64,000 bases of DNA from Pictodentalium vernedei. Its lineage: Eukaryota > Mollusca > Scaphopoda > Dentaliida > Dentaliidae. The DNA is taken from assembly GCA_031216915.1 (NCBI GenBank), contig CM062292.1:75188956-75252955 (forward strand), read 5' to 3'. The notes below the pieces were generated by a model. The model saw only the letters and a program-made list of their open reading frames with translations. It was not told the DNA's origin and ran no database searches. Positions within the stretch are counted from its first letter, which is position 1. The number at the start of each line of letters is the position of its first letter. Position numbers and translations under genes: made by a program. Below are positions 1 to 11,700 of the stretch, one piece after another.

Positions 1-198
1 ACAAGTACGGCAATCGCCCTTCGCAGTGATGATTTGTTTACAATTACCATGGTTACACGTACCGGTGCCTGTTACTGTTCATGATTCTGCGCGGTGCTAT
101 CAATAGTGGTTCCTGAAAAATAAATTCCGGGCCGTTGTTTGTTTATGGAGAAAATTATTAATGGCTTGATTTACATGGACTTTCGACATTATAAATAT

Positions 199-335
199 GT
201 TACATGGCGTGTAGCTGGCTGATACATTTCCATACAAGGCTCTGAGTGTTCATATCAGGTTCGGCTTCGCCTCACCTGATATGAACACTCATCGCCTTGT
301 ATGGAAATGTATCAGCCAGCTACACGCCATGTAAC
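199..335. repeat. Long near-perfect palindrome (hairpin)
   Basis: The arm starting GTTACATGGCGTGTAGC is answered by its reverse complement ending at 335, and a second hairpin (around GTTCATATCAGG) sits inside it. The arms are almost identical over about 65 bases. It is probably a foldback MITE, but I found no target duplication and no second copy in this window. Confidence 0.85.
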
Positions 336-489
336 TTATAATCTTTGGCTGATATCCCATCTGATATGAAACGTCAACGGGAAGCCCTTAACAGGCCCTC
401 GTTAAACAGCACAGAATCATGGTAACAACTGGACCCGTCAAGAATTTTTCTTTTTCTCAAATAACGTATTATATATTTCAGTGTGTTAA

Positions 490-730
490 CCCTTTACCTA
501 ATGAATCGCCCGCATCCGCCCGCGTAATATGCAAATTCAGCGGTTGAAAAAATATTATTTTTCAAAACATTTCAACAAAACTATATCATGTGACCCCTTG
601 TTGGAACGAGCTCGTCGAGCTCGTTCCAACGAGGGGTCATATGATATGGTTTTGTTGAAATTTTTTGAAAAATTAAAAAAAATAATATTTAAAATAATAA
701 ATTTTGATATTGTCTGCGTTGGGTAAAGGA
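490..730. mobile_element. TTAA-flanked palindromic MITE, subtype A (copy 1)
   Basis: The element begins CCCTTTACC and ends GGGTAAAGGA, with TTAA on both sides (486-489, 731-734). The arms carry the subtype-A motif CGCCCGCATCCGCC. The centre is a hairpin of GTTGGAACGAGCTCG and its complement, inside CATGTGACC/GGGGTCATATG. TTAA target sites and CCC-starting ends are typical of piggyBac-type transposons. There is no coding capacity, so it must move with a transposase from elsewhere. Confidence 0.85.
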
Positions 731-734
731 TTAA

Positions 735-1850
735 TGAAGATGTTCCATTCAAAATCATCCATACAGTTGTTCTCTTCATCCACGTAATGATTTCTTGGAG
801 AGTATATTCTATAATGTATGAATTTTTCTTCTGTCTACTATTGACTTTTTTTAAAAAAAAAATATGTGTGTGATATAAATGATATCTTGAATTCATTCAG
901 TTAGTTATTTCTGAGCAGTGTAATTGCGCACAAATACATAAGGCAGTGGAATCATTGTTTTTGTAGATGGGTGAATTTTGCAGTGTGGGTCAACCCATTC
1001 TGGCTTTTTTGAGAGATGCTAAGGAGCATAGTCTACACTAACTACACTGACTATCGTACCGTATTGTGAAACATCGTAATAATAATATTTCTGATCACTT
1101 TGCAACAATCATTTCATAAAAAAATGATGTGAGGTAAAAATTTATAGCACCTGAACCCACTCGGCCACCCTGGAAATAAAAAATTCCACGAGCGTAGCCA
1201 GGATGCTATAATAGTCTTAAAAGGGGTACCCCTAGTCATTTGGGGAGTGGGGGAGGGGGGGGGGGGCAAACATGATATTTGAAAAACCGTTCTGGCTACT
1301 CTGGGAGTTCTATTTGTAACTATGACCCGCCAGTTGTGACTTTCTCCCACTTCCCCGGAGGGGGTGACTACCCACCTAAAGAAGATTTTGCAAAAGAGTG
1401 AATCTGTGATATTTATAGCGTGTGTAGCCTGGTATTGGAGATAATCTTAGGGCTCAATATGTTATGTGAAAGTAGCATTCGTACAATGCTTATTTGGGAA
1501 GGGCAGTGAAAATTTAGGGGGACAAGGCTTCCTCATCCCCACACCCTCCCTGCTCTCCGTAGTTACGCCACTAACTCCAAAGTTAGAAGTTAAAAAACAT
1601 ATATGCACAACAGACTCGCTGTTTTGTGATTTCGACACCTTCGGCTGCTTCGTATTCACCTAACAATGTCTACGATTGAAAACAATGAAATTTGGCCAAT
1701 TCAATTTATATTATGTTATAATCTTAACAAGTTTTCAGTATTTGATGATACTACTACCCAAATACGAAATTATTGCAGCGGGATAGTATTGATCCGGTAT
1801 CTGTGAGAGTGCTAAATTATTTTTGCTTGGTAAAACTTGATCATGTATCT
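735..1850. other. Noncoding stretch
   Basis: A 12-base G run lies at about 1255. Phrases such as GCGTAGCCAGG (about 1190) and TAGTTACGCCAC (about 1560) look like ends of hAT-type elements, but I could not pair them or find target duplications. Short open frames here show no family resemblance. Confidence 0.5.
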
Positions 1851-1852
1851 TT

Positions 1853-2290
1853 GCCTTGTTGCATTTTACGGGTGGGTGACTGTAGGCACTCTCCCATTTA
1901 TTTATTTATTTATTGGCGTTTAAGGTCACATATTTCTGTACAATGGCTAACCATGACCGTGACAGTTTTACGGGTGGAGGAAGCCGGAGTACCCGGAGAG
2001 AACCACCGAGCAATGGCGAGCAACTGTCAGCTCCCCAACATACCAACTCCACATAATTAGGGTTACCATTGGTTGAAGACAGGTGCACCATCGACGTGCA
2101 GTACGCCTTAGTACACAACGTCACAGTGCCCCCACGTGGGCAATTGGGTGAAGTGTCTTGCCCAAGGACACAACGCGGTTGCCGCAGGTGGGATTCGAAC
2201 CGAGGACCTCTCGGCTTGCAGCCTGCACCTCTACCAACTGAGCCACCGCGCCCCTGGCACTCTCCCATAAATTGCAACAAGGCTAATCCA
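1853..2290. repeat. Short hairpin repeat interrupted by a SINE
   Basis: GCCTTGTTGCA (left) and TGCAACAAGGC (right) are the outer arms of a ~60-bp hairpin whose inner part reads GGCACTCTCCCATAAATTGC. The same hairpin occurs at 34067-34118 and, diverged, in the array at 16450-17560. The SINE at 1898-2255 split it and duplicated GGCACTCTCCCAT. Confidence 0.75.
1898..2255 (-). mobile_element. tRNA-headed SINE (Cys-like head), full length
   Basis: Read on the minus strand, it starts with a tRNA-like head holding A-box-like TGGCTCAGTTGGTAG and B-box GGTTCGAATCC. A body follows with TAAGGCGTACTGCACGTCGA, and the tail is AATAAATAAAT. It is flanked by a perfect 13-base target duplication (1885-1897 and 2256-2268). 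The anticodon-loop position reads CTGCAAG, closest to tRNA-Cys. Transcription would be by RNA polymerase III from the internal boxes, with mobilisation by a LINE. Neither LINE in this window shares its tail, so the partner is elsewhere. Confidence 0.9.
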
Positions 2291-2434
2291 TACAAACTAA
2301 ATATTTTCACATGAAAGATAGTATGAAACATAACCAGAGCATATGAAGCCTTTAGTGGCAGCAGCTGCACTTCAGAATGCCCAAATATGAGCTTCCAGTA
2401 TTCTACCAGTTGAGCAGGAATATAGGAAACATTT

Positions 2435-2502
2435 CGTCCCCTGAGTTCCAATGTGTTCTATGTGCCAGTAGGCACATAGAACACATTGAAACTCAAGAGA
2501 CG
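2435..2502. repeat. Short palindrome, copy 1 of 2
   Basis: CCAATGTGTTCTATGTGCC and GGCACATAGAACACATTG form a hairpin with a 4-base loop. A related hairpin lies at 32841-32908, with CGTCCCC outside both, so this is a small dispersed palindromic family. Confidence 0.8.
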
Positions 2503-2883
2503 ATTTCGTACTTGTGGTGGGGAGGGGGGGGGGGGGCATGTCACGGTCATAGAAGGGCACACATACATACTGATATACATCAGTAGTGGCAGTGTGCCTT
2601 CGTGGTATGGTGGGAAAACTATACACAAAGCTAAGTTTGAAACAAATGAACCCCTGCATTGAGAAGGATGCAAATATGTGGCTCCATAATAAACACTTTT
2701 CTGGTCCAAAACAATATTTCGGGACGGTGAGAATATTTGTTAAATAGGGAACCACAATAGACTCTAAAGGCAAAAGTCAATCAAGCGAGAGGATCTGCAG
2801 TCACATATTGAATCCTTGCACCCCCTTCCTGGTAATTCCCAGTGAGTTTGCAAAGACAGGTTGGTAAGATAATGTTGACATAA

Positions 2884-2959
2884 CCCCCTCTCTTTCTTTT
2901 CTCTGTCTCTGTCTCTGTCTCTCTCTGCCTCTCTGTGTGTGTCTCTCTGTCTCTCTCTG

Positions 2960-2992
<33 letters not shown>

Positions 2993-3054
2993 GTCTCTCT
3001 CTCTCTCTGTCTCTCTCTCTGTCTCTCTCTCTCTCTGTCTCTCTCTCAACTATT
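2884..3054. repeat. (CT)n/(CTGTCT)n simple repeat
   Basis: About 170 bases of CT and CTGT units. It is followed by a GGGGGGGAGGG tract and an 18-base C run (about 3084-3101). Long open frames in this tract are artefacts of composition. Confidence 0.95.
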
Positions 3055-3104
3055 TCTGGAAAAAGTTGGGGGGGGGAGGGAACACCCCCCCCCCCCCCCC
3101 TGTG

Positions 3105-4365
3105 TTCAGTGTTGCTACGTTCCTGTCATTAAAGCATGGGAATCTTACAAAATTCCCACCACACGACAGCATGCAAGTCTAGTGGCTCGGTGGTGGTTTT
3201 TGGTCAAGTTTGGGCTGCTCAAAGAAGCAGTAAGATTTTACTGGATAACACGGAAGAGTATTCTCTTTGAAGTTTTGTCTGCAACACTTTATTTTGCTTC
3301 CAAGCCGGTGTGAAGGCACCAGACAAGAAATTAATGATACTGAACGAGGATAAACAACAGAAGCCTCAAACAGAATGCCTCACCGCAACAACGTATCACA
3401 TTGAACGTAATAGCATGATAATTCAACAAGGTTCCGTTTTTGCTGCGGCAGAGCCAATGAAATGCACGAGGTTTAAACAGAACACGACGTGGCAATAAAA
3501 GAAAGGAATGTTATTAAACAAAGAAAATTACAACTAATAAATCCAATAGATATTTTTTCTGTCATATCGTTACATGTACAGCTATTTCTATCCCCCTAGT
3601 TGCGCATGCGTGAAAAACAGAGCTATCTTCATTATCCAATTTACTATAGAGGTCAATTGGAGAAAGCAATAAAACTTCATTTTTCATCCATATTTGCTTT
3701 TCAATAAAATTCGCGTACATATGGTCAAATAGTTTAGGGCATCCTCTTTAAAGTGATGTTTAATACTTATTGCTAGACAAAATTCTTCATGTTTCCATTT
3801 TTGTTTTAAATATCTTATTTTATCTAAGTGCATTTCCTTATGAATTTATGAAAAAAGGCTGACTGGGGTAGCTTTAAAGTTAAAAATATATATTAACCAT
3901 CAATAGCATGCATTCCGCGTACATCATACGGAATAAAGTAAACTTTAAATTATTTGATTCTATAAAAATATTTCAATTATGGTTTTGTTTTAATGTTTCC
4001 ATTTCACTTTGAAAATAGTGATTTTTATATTTATGGGATTTCAACAGACGATTCTCCACGGCTAATATTGCCTTCACTGACGTGAATGAAAGGACTTGAA
4101 AGCTCCATCATTTCTATTGACTCGTTAATATAAGTGTTTAATTTTGCATTGAACACAATGTATGTGATTTTAACAATTTAGAATTAATAACTTTGCTGAC
4201 TGACGGTGTACAGGTTTAGCAGGGGTCGTCTCGCTATGCCGGTTGCTATTGTTTAGTAAAAATGTGTGAAGAATAAGTACATCAAAGGGAGAAGGATTAT
4301 AGTCCGTTTCTTATTCGTTTACTCATTTAATGATGAAGTTGGTTAACGCGACTGGACTTAATCAC
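3105..4365. other. AT-rich noncoding stretch
   Basis: Nothing recognised. The small frame at 3310-3498 shows no known domain. Confidence 0.5.
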
Positions 4366-4369
4366 GGTA

Positions 4370-4680
4370 AAATGACATTTGATAACTATTTTTTTGAGAG
4401 AAAAAGTTGAATGTAATTTTGTAAAAAATGAACCTTTTTACAAAATTACATTCAACTTTTCCTCTCAAAAATAGTTATTAAATAAAATGACATTTGATAA
4501 CTATTTTTTGAGAGGAAAAGTTGAATGTAATTTTGTAAAAAATGAACCTTTTTACAAAATTACATTCAACTTTTCCTCTCAAAAAATAGTTATCAAATAA
4601 AATGACATTTGATAACTATTTTTGGAGAGGAAAAGTTGAATGTAATTTTATAAAAAATGAACCTTTTGAGACAAAAAAAT
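4370..4680. repeat. Tandem array of ~110-bp hairpins
   Basis: Two complete palindromes (about 4372-4485 and 4489-4598) and a third left arm (4602-4670) each begin TGACATTTGATAACTATTTT and fold through AAAAATGAACCTTTTT. The arms contain AGTTGAATGTAATTTT(G) and its complement. The array lies just beyond the 3' end of the MULE transposase remnant and may be its terminal region, though no matching end was found on the other side. Confidence 0.8.
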
Positions 4681-4710
4681 TTATAATTATTCACAACACT
4701 ATATATTCAA

Positions 4711-6233
4711 TTAAAATCCAGTACTGTGCGAAACAGAGTCCAGGTACTGGAGTAGTCCAATTTCACCAGCTTGAAATATTCTTTTAAAATGTCCCAGAGA
4801 ATTGTCAATTTTTCTGTACTTTTTTTTCCTGGGTGCCAGTTTTCCTCCTGCACTTAGTTGAATTATTGTTGATTCCTGGAATGACTGTTCTTTTTTGAGG
4901 AAATCTATCATTCTGAAAATGTTGGGATGTGATCCGGCGATGAATAAACTTAATTTCCGGTGCCAACCCTCGATATGGTTCGTCGTGCGTGGCCCAACCG
5001 TGTCAAAATGGTTCCACATTAACCGTCCGTGGTCACCTTCCACCCAATAACTTGTCACATAGTCAGTGAACTGTTCTACCCTAGCATTTACAGGAGCCTC
5101 CTCGAGGGTTAAAAACCACGCATCGCTGACATGCTCAACAGGAACTAGCGTAAAAAACTTGTCTTGGTGTAAGGTTGATGCCGAATTGATTGGCTTTCTC
5201 TACAACAAGTCGGAAAAATCTTTCATAAGTTTGCTGAGTTTTATTAGGCAGTAGCCCAAACACTAATGGACACATCTTATTTTCCACAAAAGCGTGAATA
5301 GTGTACAATTGATAAAAAACAACAGGGCACTTGTTGAATGTTCCATCACAAAAATAAATTTCCGCACTTGATAAATGTTGTAGGTTGTTTTCAGTTCCAA
5401 AGATAAGCATCTTGTTGTTGTCCCCATCACATGCTATTAAAAAGTCCTCTCCAGCAGTTGTCTTTGTGTATATTTCAGGAAGATCTATATCGGATCGTTG
5501 ACGTGGTAATGGTGGTCTTGATTTTGAACGGGAGCGGTAGAGTGCTGATCTCACACTGTAGAATATGGGTATCTTGGCGATAAACCCTGGGTCAAAATCT
5601 TCTCTACGTAGGTCTGGAAAAAAGAAATTAGGTTATGTAAAAAATGCTAATAGTTTATCGTCACCCCACCCCACCCACCCCTAGTCTCCCCCATTCTCCC
5701 ATCTTTATTCTCTCTCTCTATCTCTCGAACGAATGAATGAATGATTGCTAATAGTTTATCTTCACCCCACCCTACCCACCACAGTCTCGCCCTATTCTCC
5801 CATCTCTATTCTGTCTCTCTCCATCCCTCAAATGAATGAATGAATGAATGAATGAATGTGACACGCCTCGGAAACAAAACGGTACTCTTGATTGAACAAA
5901 AATAAATAAATACTTGGGATACTTACTTGCAATTTCTTCTTGGTAAATAGAGGAAGCAGTGTTGGATCCATCTATCATTTTACGTTTCAGCTTTGCCAAA
6001 TATGCATCTACTGCTACTTGCTCTATATCTGCTTCATGGTTATGCTGGTTGTTTTGTGTTGTTACAATGTCATTCATTGTGTTGATGGTCCCTCTACAAC
6101 CTGTCTGGCAGCATGTCCAATGTATCCGGTCGTTGTTTCTAGATTTTATTCTGTATTTGAACCCTTCGAATATTAGATTTCTGCCCCCAAGTCTGTTGGG
6201 AATAAAGTTAACATTCACTTGAGCGTTAGCCAT
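4711..6233 (-). pseudogene. MULE-type transposase with FLYWCH finger, decayed
   Basis: This is a remnant of a Mutator-like (MULE) DNA-transposon transposase read right to left. The first exon (6233 to about 5927) encodes a FLYWCH-type zinc finger (FKYRIK, HWTCCQTGCRG, HNHEAD). It ends at a plausible donor (GCAA/GTAAGT), and the acceptor TTTTTTCCAG lies near 5618. The second exon carries the start of the MULE core (IYFCDGTF, then PLVFGLLPNK). Near 5150 the frame breaks, and the reading resumes with the C-terminal part (VSDAWF, TNHIEGWHRKL, SHPNIFRMIDFLKKEQ). Family members normally have several tens more residues between these blocks, so I infer an internal deletion as well as a frameshift. 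The product could not be active. The N-terminal finger would bind DNA and the core would be a DDE nuclease. Confidence 0.85.
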
Positions 6234-6334
6234 GCTAAATGATGTGAGTAAGTAAATAATGCTGCATGTTTATACACTTTATACACGTGAAGTTCGGCGA
6301 GTACAAAAAAAAGACAAAAAAAAAAAAAAAAAAT

Positions 6335-6556
6335 AAAAGAAACACATCTCCAAATTGTCGATGCAAAAATCACAACACAATCACAACACCGTTGAAAACT
6401 TCTAATCAAGCTAAAAATACACGGTTTTCATCAAAGATGTGTGTGTTTTTTTAATAAATTATGTTAAAAAAAGACAAAAAACACATCTCAAAATTGTTGA
6501 TGCGAAAATCACAACACAATCACAACGCCGATGAAAACTTCTAATCAAGCTAAATG
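6335..6556. repeat. Direct duplication with A-rich spacers
   Basis: Two ~80-base copies begin ACACATCTC(C/A)AAATTGT and end ACTTCTAATCAAGCTAAA, offset by about 138 bases and each preceded by A-rich GACAAAAA tracts. They lie just upstream of the transposase remnant, possibly in its 5' region. Confidence 0.75.
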
Positions 6557-6599
6557 GCCATATCCCATGGAATCCCTTTTTTGAAAACACCCGTGGCTA

Positions 6600-7080
6600 T
6601 GGAATCCCTTTTTTGTCATATGTGCTCATGTGAAAAGGCACAATGTGACACAATATGCCCTATCACATAGGCACATGCTTTATGTGCCGATATGTGCTTA
6701 TGTGACAAGGCACAATGTGACACAAAATGCCCTATCACATAGGCACATACGGGTATTTGAGGATACCTATGGCCTGGTATTGTACTATTTGAGGATACCT
6801 ATCGAGGATACCTACTGGAGAATCCCTTTTTGTCATATGTGCTTATGTGAAAAGTCACAATGTGACACAATATGCCCTCTCACATAGACACATACGGGTA
6901 TTTGAGGATAGCTATGGCCTGGTATTGTATTATTTGAGGATACCTATCGAGGATACCTACTGGAGAATCCCTTTTTGTCATATGTGCTTATGTGAAAAGT
7001 CACAATGTGACACAATATGCCCTATCACATAGACACATACGGGTATTTGAGGATACCTATGGCCTGGTATTGTATAGATA
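6600..7080. repeat. Tandem repeat, ~145-bp unit
   Basis: Units contain CATATGTGCTTATGTGAAAA, ACACAATATGCCC and GTATTTGAGGATACCTATGG. Two well-preserved units start near 6824 and 6969, with a partial, internally rearranged unit before them. The array stays open in one frame, which reflects the repeat and not a protein. Confidence 0.85.
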
Positions 7081-7189
7081 GAAGCAGAGAATTCTGGGTA
7101 ATGACCAAAGGAACGTGTCTTTTAATGGGAAAAACGTCACGGTATAGGGATCCAAAAAGGGATTCTGGGAGAATTCTAAGCCAGAACAT

Positions 7190-7650
7190 TACTCCTGTTC
7201 AATCGAACGTACCCCTTTGTACCCCTTAGTACTATAACACCACGTGCTAAGCCGATCAATTGGGGAAATAAAGTCAATTTCGTTGATTTCGGGTGGATTT
7301 TGGTTATTTGGAGGGATTGTCGAGTTGTTTGTGGTAATTATCCAGGGAAGTCGTTCCAGAAAATACTCCGATTCAATCGAATATACCCTCCGAACATACC
7401 CCTGTCCTATTGTAGGCCTTAGGTAACATAGCAATCACGTGCTACCATTGAAACCAAGATGGCGGCCTCCAGTATACAAAATGGACGACGGAAACACGTT
7501 TCACCCTAACAACACGCGCTGCGCATGCGCACTAACACCACGTATCACTATGGAGATGACGTCACAACATGGCCGCTCACGCGGGTTACCATGACAACAC
7601 AACATGGCGGCACTAGGTCACGTGACATGACGTCACTTCCGGGGTCCGGC
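7190..7650. promoter_or_regulatory. Dispersed repeat dense in housekeeping-promoter motifs
   Basis: Within 7440-7640 I read AAGATGGCGGC (YY1-like), CTGCGCATGCGCAC (NRF1-like), two TGACGTCA (CRE), GTCACGTGAC (E-box) and CACTTCCGG (ETS-like). The same stretch recurs diverged at 32080-32400 and partly at 56100-56200, so it is a repeat and not a unique promoter. Part of it is also duplicated internally (CAATCGAA near 7199 and 7374). No coding exon was found next to it. Confidence 0.55.
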
Positions 7651-8130
7651 AGCGGGGTCCGGCAACCTCCACCTGAAACGTGCGAGACATACTACTTATA
7701 CAGTTAAAGAGGGTCGAAAGGGGCTTGTCCCCCATATCGTCCCTGCGCGCCTTCTGCGCGCCTTCTGCGCGCCAAACCATTTCTTTCTCAAGGTGATAGT
7801 TGACAGACTCCAAGATAGTGAATTAATGGTTGAGCTGAACGAACACCGATCCCTAAACAAAAAAACAAAATAAGTTTCCAGAAAATAAAGAAAAAAAAAA
7901 ATTATACAATATATCTAAACTGCGTAGAGTCGTTGAGAGGAAAATCTACCTGTGGGTGTGCAGTTGTAGGTTTATTTTCCTTGATGGAAATTATAGTCTG
8001 TATAGGTCTTGTGGTAATCCTATTTCTCCCCACTGTAGGTTTCCATTCGACAGAGGTGTTAACTTTATGATTATATGGCTCACAATAAAGATGAATTACT
8101 TCTGTTTAGTAGGGCATTAAATAGTTATGA
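7650..8130. other. Noncoding stretch
   Basis: Holds a short GCGCGCCTTCT triplication near 7745 and an A-rich tract near 7890. Nothing else recognised. Confidence 0.5.
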
Positions 8131-8134
8131 TTGT

Positions 8135-8570
8135 GTGCAAGAATTAACGTGGCGAAGTCTGCTTATTCTGTGGTGACGCTGAGTACTATCCCACAAGACG
8201 GTGATCAGTACTTAGTCCGAGTCCACCATGGGTGGGAGTATGAGTGTCTGTAAGGATTAGCGTGGCGAAGTCTGCTCATTCTGTGGTGGCGCTAAGTACC
8301 ATCCCGCAAGACGGCGATCCTGCACTTAGTCCGAGTCCACCATGGGTGAGGTGTGTAAGTATAAAAGTAACGAAGTCAGCTCATTATGTGGTGACGCTAA
8401 GTACGATCCCGCAAGCCGGTGATCCCGTAATTAGTCCGAGTCTACCATGAATGGGAGTATGAGTGTATACAAGGTCTAGCGTGGAGAAGTCAGCTCCTCC
8501 TGTGGTGACGCTAGGTACTAATCCCGCACTTAGTCCGAGTCTACCATGGGTGGAGTATGAGTGCGTGCAA
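8135..8570. repeat. Tandem array of a structured ~105-115-bp unit (4 copies)
   Basis: Each unit carries GAAGTC(A/T)GCTC, TGTGGTG(A/G)CGCTAAGTAC, ATCCCGCAAG and CTTAGTCCGAGTC(C/T)ACCATG. Copies begin near 8139, 8256, 8362 and 8476; the last lost about 20 bases at the centre. In each full unit GGTGG can pair with CCACC and CTAAGT with ACTTAG, giving a nested stem. I recognise no RNA family. The array lies beyond the 3' end of the minus-strand LINE. Confidence 0.75.
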
Positions 8571-8782
8571 AAGCTATGATGATTAATTAAACACGAATAT
8601 AAAGTACCGGAGTGTGGATTCCACCCCTCCCCCCCCCCCCCAAGGAGTTGATTCTCCACTGGGCAAAAATGTACAATTTCTGATTAAAAGCATAAGAAAT
8701 CTCAGCAAAGTTTATGTTATAATAATAATAATAACTCTTTGGCCAGCCGCTGATTTGTCGCGGTCCTCATAAGAGAAGGCCA

Positions 8783-11700
8783 TCATTCCCCCTGCACCCC
8801 ACCCCCTCTTCCCCTCCTCTCCTCCCAGCATTCAGATATAAACTGCTTAATAGTGTCCCTCACTTCCTCTTTTTCAATTTCTTCAATAAGCATTCCTACC
8901 CTCTCCCTCGTGTCCCCCTTCAGCCATCTATCCTTTGTTTCTTCACCCCACTTCTGCATTATTCTTCCAGTAAATTTTATTCTATGAGGTATATACTGTG
9001 GGCATTCCAAGAGAAAATGTTCCAGGGTCTCCACTACTCCAGAGTGGCACATTTGGCATCCCTTTTCCCCATCTCTCCCAATTTTTCCCCGAAGCTCCAG
9101 TGATCTTGATCTCAGTTTGAACAGCAGTGACCCTCCAAAGGTGCCATCTAGGTACTTCTCAAAAGCTGGCTTTTCTTTATATTGTAACCCCTGCAGTGAT
9201 CTTTTCACGCTAACCCCTGCTCGCCAGTTTCGATTGCAATCTTCCATGACTCTCTCTTTGACAAACCTTTTGCCTTCTTTCATTCCTACTTCTATGTTTG
9301 TGACCTCTATAGAGTAATTGTCCATTAGTTCCCTCACATGTTTTGACCACCCCGTTTCTATATTAGAATTCCAAATGGTATCGAGCATCAATTTGCACCA
9401 CCGGTTGTCAGGCAGGTTTCTCAAGTAGTTAAAGTAACACAGTTTTCCCAAATCTACCCTGTCCTTGATTTTCATCCACCCAAGCTCCCCCCTTACTGCT
9501 TCCAAAGCTGCAGCATTACTCGACCCTGTTATCCATCTGCCGGCATCATTTTGAGTATTTTCCAACTTCTTAATAACGGTTTGGTTTAATGGAATCACGT
9601 CCGTGCCATACGTTATACTTGGTAAACCCACCCTCTCCCACAGTGTTTTCCCCACAAAGACCTTGTTGAAACTATTTTTCCCTAAAAGTTTTAGTTGGTT
9701 CAGAATTCTTTTCCCCTTCAGAATCAGTTTGGCTGAGTAATTTCTGTACACCCCTCTTCCCGTTATATTTATGCTTACCCCTAGATACTCATACTCTCCC
9801 GTTTCTCCTACAGTGATTTGTTTGCTTTCCCCTTCGGGGATTGAGAACTCCCCCACTCTCCATCTCTTCGTCATATCTACCTTGCGTCCAACGGGTATTA
9901 CCTTGCTTTTATTTTCATTTAGTTCGAGCCGCCAAGTGTTCCCATATCTACCAACAATTTCCAGCAGTTTCTCTAGCCCCTGTTCAGTTCTAGACATTAA
10001 CACCATGTCGTCCGCAAAGAATAAGCCTGGTATCTTTATGTCTCCAACATTTACCCCCTCCGCACTCTGAATTAGTTCGTCCCCTAAATCTTTAACATAC
10101 AATGCAAACAAAATCGGTGAAAAGATACACCCCTGCTTGAGGCCTATATCCATAGGGACTCGTTTTGTAGTGATACTCCCTAGACTGAGTTGGCTTTGCA
10201 CATCTGTATACAGTGCTTTCATGATTCCCACAAAGTCACCCCCCAGTCCGATGCCCTCGAGCTTCCGCCACATACCTTCCCTCCACACTCGGTCGTACGC
10301 TTTTTTCACATCTAGAAATGCCAGAAACATCTTTTTCTTTTCAGCCTTTGTTGATTCTATCAGTTGGGTGAGTGTAAATAGGTGATCAGTGACTCTTCGT
10401 CCTTTCCTGAAACCATTTTGAATTTCTCCTAAAAAACCTTTCTCTTCTACAACTTCCTCTAGTCTACCGTATATGACCTTACAGAATACTTTTCCGATGT
10501 TACTACTAACTGATATCCCCCTATAGTTATCTAGAACTTCCTTATCCCCCTTTTTGTGTATGAACGACACCTTACTTTCCCTCCACTCTCTGGGGACCTC
10601 TTGCTTTCGCAGAGCCAGGTTGAAAAGGTTTGTCAGGACTTCAATAAGTGCCTCCCCTCCATTTTTGAGGAATTCGTTCGGAATTTCATCAGTCCCTCCC
10701 GCTTTACCATTTTTTAATTTCGAGACCACGTTCCGCACTTCTTCTGCCGTTATTTCGCTACATACACGATTGGATAGGTTCTCCTCCACCAGTGTATTTC
10801 TTTTTGGTGGGGACCCACTGCCCCATCGCCTATCGTTTATCTTTTCCCAGTGCTTGACTAACTCTGAAGCGATACGGCCTTTATCTTCTGTACTTTCCCC
10901 ATCCACTTTGATACTCTGCACACTACTTTTCCCCCGTTTATTTACCCAGTTCCAAAATACGTTTGAGCTCGAACCCCCCCTTTTCTTTATTGTTCTGGCA
11001 AGACTGCAATTGCGCTCCTTCCTATTATTATCCTTTATCTCATTCACCTTTTTCCGTGCCAGTTCATATTCTCCTTTCATTAGTCTCGTGTCATTGTTAT
11101 CCACCCCTTTAAGCTTCCTACTTCTTCTGTAAGCAGCGCATTTTACCTTCCTTTCTTTTATAGCCTTTTTCAGTCCCTCGTTAACCCTGTATCCAAGCTC
11201 TCTCGTTGGGACCCTCACCCTTCCTATACACTCCTTCCCTGCCTCTGTTAGGCTATTTACTATGCCATCTGAAATACTCTGGACATTTGCATCCCTAGGT
11301 ATACATTCAAGATTTGGTTTTAGTTTTTCCCGAAACTGCTTCCAGTCGGCTCCTTGTTTTAGTCCCCAAACTTCCTTGAAGGTATTTCTGTCTCTATTAG
11401 TCTTTTTGCCCATAATCTTAACTGTTATCAGGTTGTGATCACTACCCAAGTCATTTTTTCCCTCGTCATCTATTTCTACATCTATAACCTCCCTCCATAC
11501 GCTAATGTCAGTGAGTATATAATCAATTATTGTTTTCTTATCGTTCCTCTCCCAGGTCCATTTACCCTTACATTTCGCATCCCTGTTCAGGATCTTTAAA
11601 CCAAGCTCTTTTGATAGGTCCAACATCTTCCTCCCATTCGTGTTAATTTTCCTATCACCTCCCTGTATGCCCTCCTCCTTATCCCCGATGTGCCCATTGA

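Noticed and set aside
1460-1575. hAT-like end TAGTTACGCCAC
   Set aside because: Only one possible terminus seen, no target duplication.
2935-3313. Ser/Leu-rich ORFs
   Set aside because: They cover a CT microsatellite and G/C runs; no domain.
8135-8570. Hammerhead or twister ribozyme array
   Set aside because: I see no CUGANGA/GAAA core, and the pairing does not meet the full twister pattern; kept only as a structured repeat.
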